Of a DNA stretch of 32,286 nt, positions 16,730 through 25,302 are shown one piece after another. Below the pieces are notes generated by a model. It worked only from the letters and a program-made list of their open reading frames with translations. It was not told the origin of the DNA and ran no database searches. Position numbers and translations under genes: made by a program. Numbering within the stretch: position 1 is the first letter of the stretch; every line of letters starts with the position of its first letter. The stretch is from Rodentibacter sp. Ppn85 (lineage in GTDB: Bacteria; Pseudomonadota; Gammaproteobacteria; Enterobacterales; Pasteurellaceae): positions 1 through 32,286 of the forward strand of contig NZ_MLHS01000008.1 of NCBI RefSeq assembly GCF_001999335.1, read 5' to 3'.

Positions 16730-18075
16730 TATGCTAAATCTCCACGAATTGCCCAAAATTCAATCTCTAACCCCGGATAATTTCCTGTTATATGGAAACC
16801 AAATCCGGACGAGGTTAGCAAATTCTCCCAATATGGTGATGTTTTATCCAATTGGAAATACATAAAGCCAGAATGATAAGGCAAGTACCTTGGTGCAACA
16901 GGTAAAGCGTTTACCGGTACACCCGGTAACTGTAAATGAATCAATTGATTAATTTTTTCAATACTGGATATTTTAGTTTGTTGAATAAACTGAGTTTTTA
17001 ACAAATCCGGCTGTAAATGCGCTTTAATTGCAATAATAAATTCAGCTGAAGAATAGAGTGACGAATCATTAACTTGAGCGGTATAAACGCCATACTGATG
17101 TGCGACAACCGGTAATGGTACTACTTTTGTATTTGTCACCACGCTTAAGTAAGATTTAATATCACTAAATAGCGGATTTAATGAAGCCGCCGGATTATCA
17201 TGAAGATATTCATAGAAAGTCTCTGAAAAACGTTCCTTTAATACAAAAGTTGCCAACTCACTACGCAATGAAGCAAGCAATTCATACACTGATAGGGGGT
17301 GAGATTTTCCTAACTTAACGATGCTTTTTACTAAAGGAGAAACTCTATTAAGAGTTAAAAGCATGAGGAAATCATTAACATCAGCCACTCCAGATTGTTC
17401 CGGACGACCAATTCGGTTTACAATATTTTGTGCCCTTAATAAAATTAAATCTGATAACTCGGCTAACTTCTTAATAAATAGCGGCATTGCGTTGATATGC
17501 AATGACATAGGGTAAAAACCCTCGTCTAATATGACTTGATGATCTAGTGTTATGTCTTTGATTCTTGCAATAGGTAAAGAAACATAATTACTTAGATCAT
17601 CTAATGAGGACTTTATGAAATATTGATTTTTTAGCAATTCAAGTTGGGTGTAACTCCCATTCTCACTATGAGAATCTTTCACTTCCGTAAAAATAATCTC
17701 ACTTCGTGAATCAACCGAATCTAAATTAGTTGCAGAATATTTAATTTCACCCTCCCCGCTAGAAATAATAGGTAAACAAAGGTAGAGGGTTTCCCCTACT
17801 AGGTTGCTATCCACACTAATCGGAGAAGGCAGGCTATCTGTTAGAGGTAAATCAAAAAGTGTTCCATCGGGCATCACCCCTTTACATTCAGTAAGCCCTA
17901 CCTTTCCAAAAGAAAGCTGCTGTTGATCAAATGCAATTTTCTCAAAACCTAAATTATAAGCCGAAATATCAATAACTTGCTTCAATTGCGATGTTAAAAA
18001 ACGGCTTTCTTGTTGAAAATGTTGAGGTCGAATAAATAGACCTTCTTTCCATAAAACACGATTTGATAGAGACAT
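16729..18075 (-). CDS. tssK: TssK baseplate protein
   Basis: TssK trimers join the TssFG wedge of the baseplate to the TssL/TssM membrane complex. The 448-residue product has the family hallmark near its start, VLWKEGLFIRPQHFQQ, the DIT-like middle (LPIARIKDI), LRSELATFVLKERF, and the C-terminal head with YLPYHSGFMYFQLDKTSPYWE. The length is normal. It is translationally coupled to tssJ (shared base at 18075) and to tssL (shared base at 16729). Confidence 0.96.
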   Translation of the reverse strand: MSLSNRVLWKEGLFIRPQHFQQESRFLTSQLKQVIDISAYNLGFEKIAFDQQQLSFGKVGLTECKGVMPDGTLFDLPLTDSLPSPISVDSNLVGETLYLCLPIISSGEGEIKYSATNLDSVDSRSEIIFTEVKDSHSENGSYTQLELLKNQYFIKSSLDDLSNYVSLPIARIKDITLDHQVILDEGFYPMSLHINAMPLFIKKLAELSDLILLRAQNIVNRIGRPEQSGVADVNDFLMLLTLNRVSPLVKSIVKLGKSHPLSVYELLASLRSELATFVLKERFSETFYEYLHDNPAASLNPLFSDIKSYLSVVTNTKVVPLPVVAHQYGVYTAQVNDSSLYSSAEFIIAIKAHLQPDLLKTQFIQQTKISSIEKINQLIHLQLPGVPVNALPVAPRYLPYHSGFMYFQLDKTSPYWENLLTSSGFGFHITGNYPGLEIEFWAIRGDLA

Positions 18076-18752
18076 TAGTTATCCTTATAAATTTCAACTT
18101 TAGAATCTAATACGCGGATTAGCAAAGGATAGCTTTCCCCACCTTTTGGTTTTACTTGTACAATACCTTTCCATTTACGGTTTTCATAACCATTAAATAA
18201 TGCTACCACGCCAATATAATGAGTTTTCTCATTCATCGCTTCCGAATCAACAAATCTGAACTGATTTGGTGCTACGATTAGGTCAATATTCGAAACATAG
18301 GTTTTACCTAACGAGTCGGTAAAATCATTACCTCTAAAATCATCATATGTGCTACTTAGGAATAGAGACTTATCTGTTAATTGAAAAACTTTCAGCATAA
18401 CAGGCGTAGCTCTTGCATCTGCTTTTCCATTTTCTTGTTCAATAATTTGTTTATCTGAATTCGAACTATTGGCAGTCACATTCTTTCTATATTCTGTGGT
18501 TGTCATTGGACGTTTTACCTGGCTTTTCGATACATCAAGTACTTCTTCAAACTCAGCCGATGCTTCATCACTTACCACTGCGACCGAATCATCTTTTGGA
18601 GAGTAAACATTGATATTTGCACGATCTGTTGCGTAAATAGAAAGTGAATACGTCGATGCTTTCAATAAACGAGGGTTAACACTTGGCTCATTAGAAGAGC
18701 AGGCTGTTATAGTTAATGCTGTTGTAAGTATAAATAAAGGCTTTAATTTCAT
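18075..18752 (-). CDS. tssJ: TssJ outer-membrane lipoprotein with an internal insert
   Basis: TssJ is the lipoprotein that anchors TssM at the outer membrane. MKLKPLFILTTALTITAC is a lipoprotein signal with Cys18 as the lipidated residue; Ser follows, which fits sorting to the outer membrane. The fold markers are present: an early strand region with ARANINV-like residues, PVMLKVFQLTDKSLFLSSTYDDF and GVVALFNGYENRKWKGIV. The 225 residues exceed the usual 150-180 because of a polar, disordered-looking stretch at about 66-115 (rich in S, N, K, E) between the first strands and PVMLKV. It lies between the FHA-like gene and tssK, the common order in this gene cluster type. Confidence 0.92.
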   Translation of the reverse strand: MKLKPLFILTTALTITACSSNEPSVNPRLLKASTYSLSIYATDRANINVYSPKDDSVAVVSDEASAEFEEVLDVSKSQVKRPMTTTEYRKNVTANSSNSDKQIIEQENGKADARATPVMLKVFQLTDKSLFLSSTYDDFRGNDFTDSLGKTYVSNIDLIVAPNQFRFVDSEAMNEKTHYIGVVALFNGYENRKWKGIVQVKPKGGESYPLLIRVLDSKVEIYKDN

Positions 18753-18765
18753 AAGATTTCCTTAG

Positions 18766-19542
18766 TTATTTAATAAAAAATAGAGGATCTAAAACAAGCT
18801 CCTCCTGTTTTGCATCAACTTTTTTATTAGAAGATGATACGGTATTCTGTAACGCCTCATGTTCAAGTGTAGATTCCAATGTAGTCTGTCGTAGCACTTT
18901 TGAGGATGAAATAATATCTGGCGGTGTATAATATTCCGAAAAACTATTAATATGAGGGTTAAAGAATTTGTATCCCTCCGCAGATATCGTTTGATGAGGA
19001 GTTGCATCAACTAACTCTAAAGGATACTCTTCATCTGATTTTAACGCTAATAGTGGGTCCAAATTGGTTTCATTTAATTTTAACTCTAATAACTCCCGAT
19101 GAACTTTATTGCCATAGTCAAAATTGTCTTGACAGCACTCTAAACCTAAAATTGTATTACCTGTTTGCTTATTAAGTAAATGAGATAATTCATCTTGTAA
19201 AGTAACAACTTCAGCCGCGTTAGTAAATATTTTCGCTCGAATTTTATAACTATATAGGGAGATAAGATCACTATCATTTAATTTAACAATTCCCCCTTTA
19301 GGGAGCGCCTGAGTTGTACCGTTAATAAAAATCTTTTCACTGTGAGAAATCAAACAAAAGCTTGCGTTGTAATACTTTATTTCAAACTCTATATCAGAAA
19401 TTTCATTTTTCCAATTATCTAATTTCCAACTTATATCTGGTGCCGAGCCAACAAATCCGCCTTCTAAATCAAAGTAACAATAAGGTAACGTTCCTTTTTC
19501 AAGCATAAAAGCATCTGTTATCATTAATAAAAGTCTATGCAT
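18766..19542 (-). CDS. tagH: FHA-like T6SS accessory protein (TagH/Fha type), degenerate
   Basis: The first 105 residues read like a forkhead-associated fold: GGFVGSAPD, ISDIEFEIKY, FCLISHS, IFINGTTQALPKGGIVKLNDSDLISLYSYKIRAKI. The final strands (ING, L-x-x-G, L-x-D-x-I-x-L) are good. The residues that normally bind phosphothreonine are missing: the GR-S motif reads GSAPD and there is no S-R-x-H. The remainder (about 150 residues) is polar and without recognised domains, and the whole is shorter than typical TagH. Fha proteins usually serve a PpkA/PppA phosphorylation switch, but neither kinase nor phosphatase is encoded here, so a purely structural role is plausible. The start codon follows the tssG stop directly. 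Position between tssG and tssJ supports the call. Confidence 0.72.
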   Translation of the reverse strand: MHRLLLMITDAFMLEKGTLPYCYFDLEGGFVGSAPDISWKLDNWKNEISDIEFEIKYYNASFCLISHSEKIFINGTTQALPKGGIVKLNDSDLISLYSYKIRAKIFTNAAEVVTLQDELSHLLNKQTGNTILGLECCQDNFDYGNKVHRELLELKLNETNLDPLLALKSDEEYPLELVDATPHQTISAEGYKFFNPHINSFSEYYTPPDIISSSKVLRQTTLESTLEHEALQNTVSSSNKKVDAKQEELVLDPLFFIK

Positions 19543-20541
19543 TTAAACGGCTCCTTCGATAATAACCTGCTTTAAAGAGTAATCTCTTGCTGAATCTGTA
19601 TTAATTAGAGTTGTCCACCCAAGAAAACTAGAATTATCCATCCCTAAAATAAATGTAGATTTTGTATCAGGGCGTAAGCTAAGTGAAAGATCATAAGGTA
19701 AAGGATCTTTTAGTAAAAAACGAATCAATTCTTTTAAGTGTTTATATCTCTCAGTATTTGGCAAGAATTGATAAAATTCATCAACTTCTAAGTTATTAAT
19801 ATGAATACGGAACTTATTTGAAAACGACTCGACATTACTGCCCGAAATAAAATTATCTCCAAGCATTACATTTTGTATACCTAGTTTATTTTTCTGGTCA
19901 ATTTCTATTTCAAGAATCCGTCTGACATGCTCCTCAATAAAAATATCATTTAAATCAAAATAATGCCGAATAATATCAGCTAACACTTCAGGTGTTCTTA
20001 CCCCGGATTGAATTATTCCGATATAGTAAAAAATTTTATGCCAATTTAACTTAGAATACCCTATAAAATGCTTAGATAATCCCAGAAGATTTATCATGTT
20101 GCAAGAGTAATCGTCAGAAAAATCGGATTTAAATCTTATATAATGCTTATATTTCCGCCAAATCTGATGAAAGATTGCGATCAAATGATGATTAAAAAAA
20201 TCCAAATATCTCGCTTGAAGAGATTCATTATCATAAGATTCTTCTGCAATCTCGTCTAATAGACTGCCTGGAAGTGGGCCTGATGCCCCTTGCAGCCCAA
20301 GAAAGTTAACTAGAAACTGAAATTTTTTTTCTTCCTCTTCGTCTAAAATAGTAAGCTGCTCAATATCCCCTATAGGAAAGTTAAGTTTAGGGTTACTAAA
20401 AAAACGAAATACAGATTCCTCAATGAGAGTATTTTCTAATTCATCCAAACTTATAGATGATGACTTTGCAATTGCCTCTACGAGTTGATGAAACCCATAC
20501 TGATTTAAATCAGTCTTTGTAGAGAAGTTTTCTGTTCCCAT
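19543..20541 (-). CDS. tssG: TssG baseplate wedge protein
   Basis: TssG forms the baseplate wedge with two TssF and TssE. The 332-residue product has the family core: FLGLQGASGPLPGSLLDEI, ARYLDFFNHHLIAIFHQIWRKYKHY, LLGLSKHFIGYSKL, and the C-terminal LRFLLKDPLPYDLSLSLR with STFILGMDNSSFLGWTT (counterpart of the conserved RLG-x-x-x-LG-W). The start lies inside the 3' end of tssF, a 37-base overlap that implies translational coupling. Confidence 0.94.
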   Translation of the reverse strand: MGTENFSTKTDLNQYGFHQLVEAIAKSSSISLDELENTLIEESVFRFFSNPKLNFPIGDIEQLTILDEEEEKKFQFLVNFLGLQGASGPLPGSLLDEIAEESYDNESLQARYLDFFNHHLIAIFHQIWRKYKHYIRFKSDFSDDYSCNMINLLGLSKHFIGYSKLNWHKIFYYIGIIQSGVRTPEVLADIIRHYFDLNDIFIEEHVRRILEIEIDQKNKLGIQNVMLGDNFISGSNVESFSNKFRIHINNLEVDEFYQFLPNTERYKHLKELIRFLLKDPLPYDLSLSLRPDTKSTFILGMDNSSFLGWTTLINTDSARDYSLKQVIIEGAV

Positions 20542-22256
20542 TTAAATATCTCATTGTTACTCGTATTTACAACCTCTAGAAGATGAAACGAATTTATCGT
20601 ACCGTATAACCTAAAAAACTCCGCAAGAAGCGTACCAAATAAAAACAGCTCTCCTTCACACAGAAAATGATTACTATCTATTCTTAATACTGATTTCTGC
20701 CCTCTGTATACCACGCCTTTTATCACTTTATCAACAGGACGGGTCATAATAGAGTCCATTCCAGCTAAGCGTTTTTCAGTACGTCTTAACGACTGGACAT
20801 CATTCATAGCAGGAAAATCATAAGTTAACAAAATCTCCTTTAAAACATCTAATCTTGTTAGAGATAGATAATTAAGTGAAAGATTAGATATCAACTTCCA
20901 GTGAACAGACTCATCTAAGACAGCTCTAATTGTCTTTACTGGCAAGGTAATATTTTTAAAATCAATATAAGAAGGCGTATTTTGCGACGGAATACAGATA
21001 TCACCAATGCCCAACAACTCGGGTAAATTATTATTTGTACAATCTAAATCTATCGATATAGTTTCTCTTAAAGTATCTAAAGGCTTATTTGAACTGGAGA
21101 CAAAAGAGATAAAGTGATCATACCTTGTTTCTTCAATATTATCTTTAATAGTTGATTTATAGTACCCTCTACTTCCTGTAAGCGTAGTATGCTCAAATGA
21201 TTCAAACTTTGGATAATTATAGATTTTATTTCCAATATCCTTCAAATATTTTGAACCGGAAACACTTCTGATATCAAATATCTCAAAATGTTCTCGATTA
21301 AAACCGGTTGGAATAATCGGATATAACTCTTTCTCTCCATTAAGGTTTATCGGAATAGCATCATGCTCAAATAAATTAATCACAGGAGCACAATACAATG
21401 AAAAATCGGCTTGTGTTAACTTAAGATCTTTAGGAAAAGAACGATCAAACTCAAAAAATAACTTAAAATTTTTACCAACTAATCTATTTAAGTAAAGATT
21501 CAATTTTCTTAACTTAAAAAAATAAAATTTTTTAGGGAAAAAGAAAAATTCTTGTAATAAACGATATCCATCAAATGCATTATCCGGATAAGGAATCAAT
21601 GATTCTTTCTTATCAAAGCCAACAGAAGAAACAATATCAGGCGGTAAATCAATAACACCTTCTTCTGTTTTTATAAAAATTCTTGTTAAATAATTAAAAA
21701 TCCACTGATAGCAAGTTAATGCACTGTAATCGCTTCCCGATAAATAGAATGATAGTTCATCACACTGTATAGACGAAAAATCACCATCCGTAATATTCTC
21801 TAACTCTAACTCAATGACCGTAGACTCGTTACCTGTAACACTTTTTACATTATTTAAAACTATTGGGTAAACTGCTACATCCATGGTTGTTTGAAATTGA
21901 CAAGTTGTACCGTCTACTGATTTAGAGGAGACAAATGTGCCCTTTGGTATAATATGCTTTGTTGTAATTGCTCTTTCTTTAGGCTTAAAATTTAAAATCG
22001 CACAACTTGGTAAAGGACGCAAATAATTTGGCCAAAGAAGCTGAATCATTGATTGAGTTATCTCCGGCAAATTATCCTGTACTTTTTCTTTCAATCGAGC
22101 AATCAAAAATGCAAAAGATTCAATAATTCTTTCTGCTTCAGGATCAACGATTTCGTCAGATAAAAAACGAGATAGATGAGGATAGATCTTTGAAAAGTAC
22201 TGCCCGTCTTTTTTCAGAAAATCTAATTCAGCCCGAAAAAACTCTTTTAAAGACAT
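20505..22256 (-). CDS. tssF: TssF baseplate wedge protein
   Basis: TssF pairs with TssG in the wedge of the baseplate. The 583-residue product opens with FFRAELDFLKKDGQYFSKIYPHLSRFL and continues with DPEAERIIESFAFLIARL and ITQSMIQLLWPNYLRPLPSCAIL, all diagnostic for VasA/ImpG/TssF. The length is near the family norm (about 580-620). The ATG follows the tssE TAG with no gap. Confidence 0.96.
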   Translation of the reverse strand: MSLKEFFRAELDFLKKDGQYFSKIYPHLSRFLSDEIVDPEAERIIESFAFLIARLKEKVQDNLPEITQSMIQLLWPNYLRPLPSCAILNFKPKERAITTKHIIPKGTFVSSKSVDGTTCQFQTTMDVAVYPIVLNNVKSVTGNESTVIELELENITDGDFSSIQCDELSFYLSGSDYSALTCYQWIFNYLTRIFIKTEEGVIDLPPDIVSSVGFDKKESLIPYPDNAFDGYRLLQEFFFFPKKFYFFKLRKLNLYLNRLVGKNFKLFFEFDRSFPKDLKLTQADFSLYCAPVINLFEHDAIPINLNGEKELYPIIPTGFNREHFEIFDIRSVSGSKYLKDIGNKIYNYPKFESFEHTTLTGSRGYYKSTIKDNIEETRYDHFISFVSSSNKPLDTLRETISIDLDCTNNNLPELLGIGDICIPSQNTPSYIDFKNITLPVKTIRAVLDESVHWKLISNLSLNYLSLTRLDVLKEILLTYDFPAMNDVQSLRRTEKRLAGMDSIMTRPVDKVIKGVVYRGQKSVLRIDSNHFLCEGELFLFGTLLAEFFRLYGTINSFHLLEVVNTSNNEIFKWEQKTSLQRLI

Positions 22257-22673
22257 CTACATAACCTTAAATTTTTTACTTGAACTATCTAAAATAATAT
22301 TTAGCTCTGTTAATTCATTCCTTTGTTTTAATAATACCGAGCAAGTAATTCGAAAATTAAGTTGCAGGACATCATACATATCAGGAATATATTCTATTCT
22401 CATAATTTGGATTCTGGGCTCATAACGCTCCAAATTTGAACGAATATTTGAGATTATTGCTTGCCCCAAACTTCGTGTTGTCGCAGTTGCATCATTGAAG
22501 TCTTTTAAACCAAAATCGGGCGCACACAATGTACACCCTTCTTTTGAATTTAAGATTAGTTCTATGTTCTTTTTAATTGAACGGATCAAATCGCTTACAA
22601 TTTCCTTTTCTGTTTTCTTTTTTATAACGTCCGTATTTTGCGAAGCTGTTTTAATCCTATTCCAAAATCCCAT
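22257..22673 (-). CDS. tssE: TssE, gp25-like baseplate protein
   Basis: TssE is the gp25 homologue that starts sheath polymerisation on the baseplate. The 138-residue product has the gp25 fold signature: SIKKNIELILNSKEG, PDFGLKDFND, the conserved ERYEPRI (EPR) motif and a C-terminal strand pair (LQLNFRITCSVLL). Eight bases separate it from the tssC stop. Confidence 0.95.
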   Translation of the reverse strand: MGFWNRIKTASQNTDVIKKKTEKEIVSDLIRSIKKNIELILNSKEGCTLCAPDFGLKDFNDATATTRSLGQAIISNIRSNLERYEPRIQIMRIEYIPDMYDVLQLNFRITCSVLLKQRNELTELNIILDSSSKKFKVM

Positions 22674-22681
22674 AAAAATAA

Positions 22682-24169
22682 CTACTTACTATTATCAACA
22701 TCCAATCGGCCGACAAGAGAAAGATCAAAACTTGCGCCCATATATTTAAAGTGCGGTCTAACAGATAAAGAAACTTTATACCAACCCGGCTCACCCGCCA
22801 CACTAGATACTTCTACTTTTGCAGAACGTAAAGGACGACGGCTACGAACATCTGCCGGTGGGTTTTCTTGGTCAGAAACATATTGTTTTAACCATACATT
22901 TAATTCACGTTCAAGATCTTGACGCTCTTTCCACGAACCGATTTGCTCACGCTGTAACACTTTCAAATAATGGGCCAAGCGATTCACAATAAACATATAT
23001 GGTAATTGCGTACCCAGTTTATAATTGGTTTCAGCAGCTTTTCCTTCTTCGGTGTTTGGGAATTTTTTCGGTTTTTGCACAGAATTTGCCGAAAAGAATG
23101 CTGCATTATCGCTTCCTTTACGCATCGTTAAAGGAATAAAACCTTCATCAGCCAATTCAAATTCTTTACGATCCGTGATTAATACTTCTGTTGGGATTTT
23201 GGCTTGCAAGTGTCCAAACGATTCAAACAAATGCAATGGTAAATCATCAACCGCACCACCACTTTGCGGACCAATAATATTTGGACACCAACGATATTTA
23301 GCAAAACTATCCGTTACTTTTGATGCCATCAAGAACGCAACATTACTCCATAAATAATTGTCATGTTTACCATCGATGCTTTCATAGTAATTAAAGGTTC
23401 TAACCGGATTCTCAACCGGATCATAAGGTAAGCGAGATAAGAAACGAGGCATGGTTAACGCTAAATATTTAGAATCTTCGGACTCTCTTAGAGAACGCCA
23501 TTTCGCATAACGCGGCCCTTCAAAAATATCTTTTATTTCTTTAATTTCAGATAACGATGCATAACTGTCTAAGCCAAAAAATTCAGGACCTGCGGCAGAA
23601 ATAAACGGCGCATGAGATATCGCTCCAACCGAAGAAACATATTGTAATAATTTAATATCCGGCGCAGACGGCGTAAACATATAATTACCTACAATAGCAG
23701 CAACGGGTTCGCCACCAAATTGCCCATAATTAGCAGAATAAACATGCTTATAAAGACCACTTTGCGTTATATCTGTTGCATATTCAAAATCATCAAGCAA
23801 TTCTTCTTTGCTAACATTTAGCACTTCAATTTTGATGTTTTCACGGAAATCCGTACGATCAACAAGTAATTTTAAACCGCGCCATGCAGATTCCATCTCT
23901 TGAAATTTTTCATTGTGCAAAATTTCATCGACTTGATGACTAATCTTCTCATCAAGGCGAACAATCATTTCATCAATTAATGTTTTATTTACAACAGTAT
24001 CTTTACTGTCTGATTTCAACATTTCAGAAATAAATTCCGCAATACCGCGCTGTGCAATACTATAATCATCGTTTTCCGGTTTGAAACGCGTTTGCTCCAT
24101 GACTTGATCAAGCAAGCTTGTTGTTTGAACTTTTTTCTCAGCGCCTGCTGTTTGATTATTAGCAACCAT
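22682..24169 (-). CDS. tssC: TssC (VipB), large sheath protein
   Basis: TssC and TssB form the contractile sheath. The 495-residue product has the expected marks: MESAWRGLKLLVDR, YGQFGGEPVAAIVGNY, SAAGPEFFGL, ALTMPRFLSRLPY, YLWSNVAFLMA, RWCPNIIGPQSGGAVDDLP, FIVNRLAHYLKVLQREQIGSW and a C-terminus with RPHFKYMGASFDLSLVGRLD. ATG 24169 is chosen because AAGGTG sits six bases before it; a GTG at 24178 is the in-frame alternative. The N-terminal helix is the known docking site for the ClpV N-domain in other systems, relevant because ClpV here has a damaged N-domain. An uptake signal lies near the 3' end. Confidence 0.97.
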   Translation of the reverse strand: MVANNQTAGAEKKVQTTSLLDQVMEQTRFKPENDDYSIAQRGIAEFISEMLKSDSKDTVVNKTLIDEMIVRLDEKISHQVDEILHNEKFQEMESAWRGLKLLVDRTDFRENIKIEVLNVSKEELLDDFEYATDITQSGLYKHVYSANYGQFGGEPVAAIVGNYMFTPSAPDIKLLQYVSSVGAISHAPFISAAGPEFFGLDSYASLSEIKEIKDIFEGPRYAKWRSLRESEDSKYLALTMPRFLSRLPYDPVENPVRTFNYYESIDGKHDNYLWSNVAFLMASKVTDSFAKYRWCPNIIGPQSGGAVDDLPLHLFESFGHLQAKIPTEVLITDRKEFELADEGFIPLTMRKGSDNAAFFSANSVQKPKKFPNTEEGKAAETNYKLGTQLPYMFIVNRLAHYLKVLQREQIGSWKERQDLERELNVWLKQYVSDQENPPADVRSRRPLRSAKVEVSSVAGEPGWYKVSLSVRPHFKYMGASFDLSLVGRLDVDNSK

Positions 24170-24179
24170 AGATTTCACC

Positions 24180-24677
24180 TTATTCTTTTTCTAAAATGAT
24201 AGCCAACTCTTTCTCCAACGCTTCTCTTGCATTCGGATCAGCGATAAGCTCTTGTAATTTATGTCTAAATGCCGGAATATTTCCCATCGGACCTTTTAAA
24301 GCGAGTAGAGCTTCACGCAACTCTAAAAGTTTATTTAGTTGTGGAACCTGCTTCGCAATACTATCAGGCGAGAAATCAGACATACTTTCAATTTTGAGGT
24401 TTACCCCTATGTCTTGATCCTCCGCATTTTCCTCCAAGCGATTCGGTACGGCAATCTCAATAGATAAATCCGATTGCTTCATCACAGCATCAAAATTATG
24501 CTTATCAATAGAAACGGTTTTTCTTTCCTCAAGACTTAATTCTTCAGGAGAACCTTTAAAATCTCCCGTTACGAGGAGTTTTAGCGGTAACTCAACTTCA
24601 TCGACTTGCCCCTCAGTCGCGGGTGTGTATTTAATATTTATGCGCTCTTTCGGTGCGACAGAACCTGCTTTAGACAT
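24180..24677 (-). CDS. tssB: TssB (VipA), small sheath protein
   Basis: TssB pairs with TssC in the sheath. The 165-residue product begins SVAPKERINIKYTPATEG and holds VELPLKLLVTGDFKG, the family's best-known stretch, followed by LEERKTVSIDKHNFDAVM and LLELREALLALKGPMGN. First gene of the structural operon; AGAGG lies upstream of the ATG and tssC begins ten bases after the stop. Confidence 0.97.
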   Translation of the reverse strand: MSKAGSVAPKERINIKYTPATEGQVDEVELPLKLLVTGDFKGSPEELSLEERKTVSIDKHNFDAVMKQSDLSIEIAVPNRLEENAEDQDIGVNLKIESMSDFSPDSIAKQVPQLNKLLELREALLALKGPMGNIPAFRHKLQELIADPNAREALEKELAIILEKE

Positions 24678-24744
24678 ACAAAATCCTCTTTGGAAAGTTA
24701 AACTGTTTTTTTATTTTACAAGCGATATGCTGAAAAATGTACAA

Positions 24745-24773
24745 ATTATAAGAAATAGCCTCCACTAAATCAA
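24745..24773 (-). promoter_or_regulatory. Sigma-70 promoter of the tssB-tssM operon
   Basis: On the minus strand TTGATT (24773-24768) and a consensus TATAAT (24750-24745) are separated by 17 bases, putting the transcript start near 24738 and leaving an untranslated leader of about 60 bases before tssB. The rest of 24678-24970 is AT-rich, contains an uptake signal at 24832-24840, and must also hold the promoter of the divergent PAAR gene, which I could not place. Confidence 0.7.
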
Positions 24774-24970
24774 TGATACGAGTCAAATTTAAAATGAATT
24801 AATGCGTACAAGTACAATATTACTTAATTTCACCGCACTTTACTTACGTTATTATCAGTAAATCAGCATCAATTTTTTTTATTTAACGACTAAAAGAAAC
24901 AATAACTAAAGAAAACTTGATCATTTTAGTTTAGAATAACCCAATCAAATTTTGTGTATAGGAGGAAAAT

Positions 24971-25240
24971 ATGTCTGCACGTCGAATTATCGTGATTGGA
25001 GATAAAACCAATCACGGCGGTACTGTGTTACAAGGCTCCCAAACCATGACGGCCGGAGGCAAAGCTATTGCCCGCCAAGGTGATTTAGTCGCTTGCCCTC
25101 AATGCAAAGGCAACTTTCCGATTACAGAGGGCTCGTCCAAAATGTCCGCCAACGGACGGGGTGTTGCTCTTGAAAGGATGAAAACCGCTTGCGGTGCGGA
25201 ACTTATTGCCTCACAATCTATGATGAAAGCCGAAACATAA
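24971..25240 (+). CDS. PAAR-repeat spike-tip protein
   Basis: PAAR proteins sharpen the VgrG tip and can bring effectors. The 89-residue product starts RRIIVIGDKTNHGGTVLQGS, with the PAAR pattern GDKTxHGG, then ARQGDLVACPQCKG and GVALERMKTACGA. Histidine and cysteine residues (the His in NHGG, the CPQC pair, Cys in TACG) are candidates for the metal site at the tip. No toxin domain is attached. GGAGG at 24961-24965 is a strong ribosome binding site. It heads a plus-strand unit with vgrG and the second effector cassette, and is divergent from tssB. Confidence 0.92.
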   Translation: MSARRIIVIGDKTNHGGTVLQGSQTMTAGGKAIARQGDLVACPQCKGNFPITEGSSKMSANGRGVALERMKTACGAELIASQSMMKAET

Positions 25241-25302
25241 CTTATTGTTTATCATTCATAATAGCCCTTAACTGCCCGATACATTTTTTAGAGGAATATC
25301 AA

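Noticed and set aside
23025-23357. Open frame of 110 codons on the plus strand
   Set aside because: Antisense to the highly conserved core of tssC; a shadow frame.
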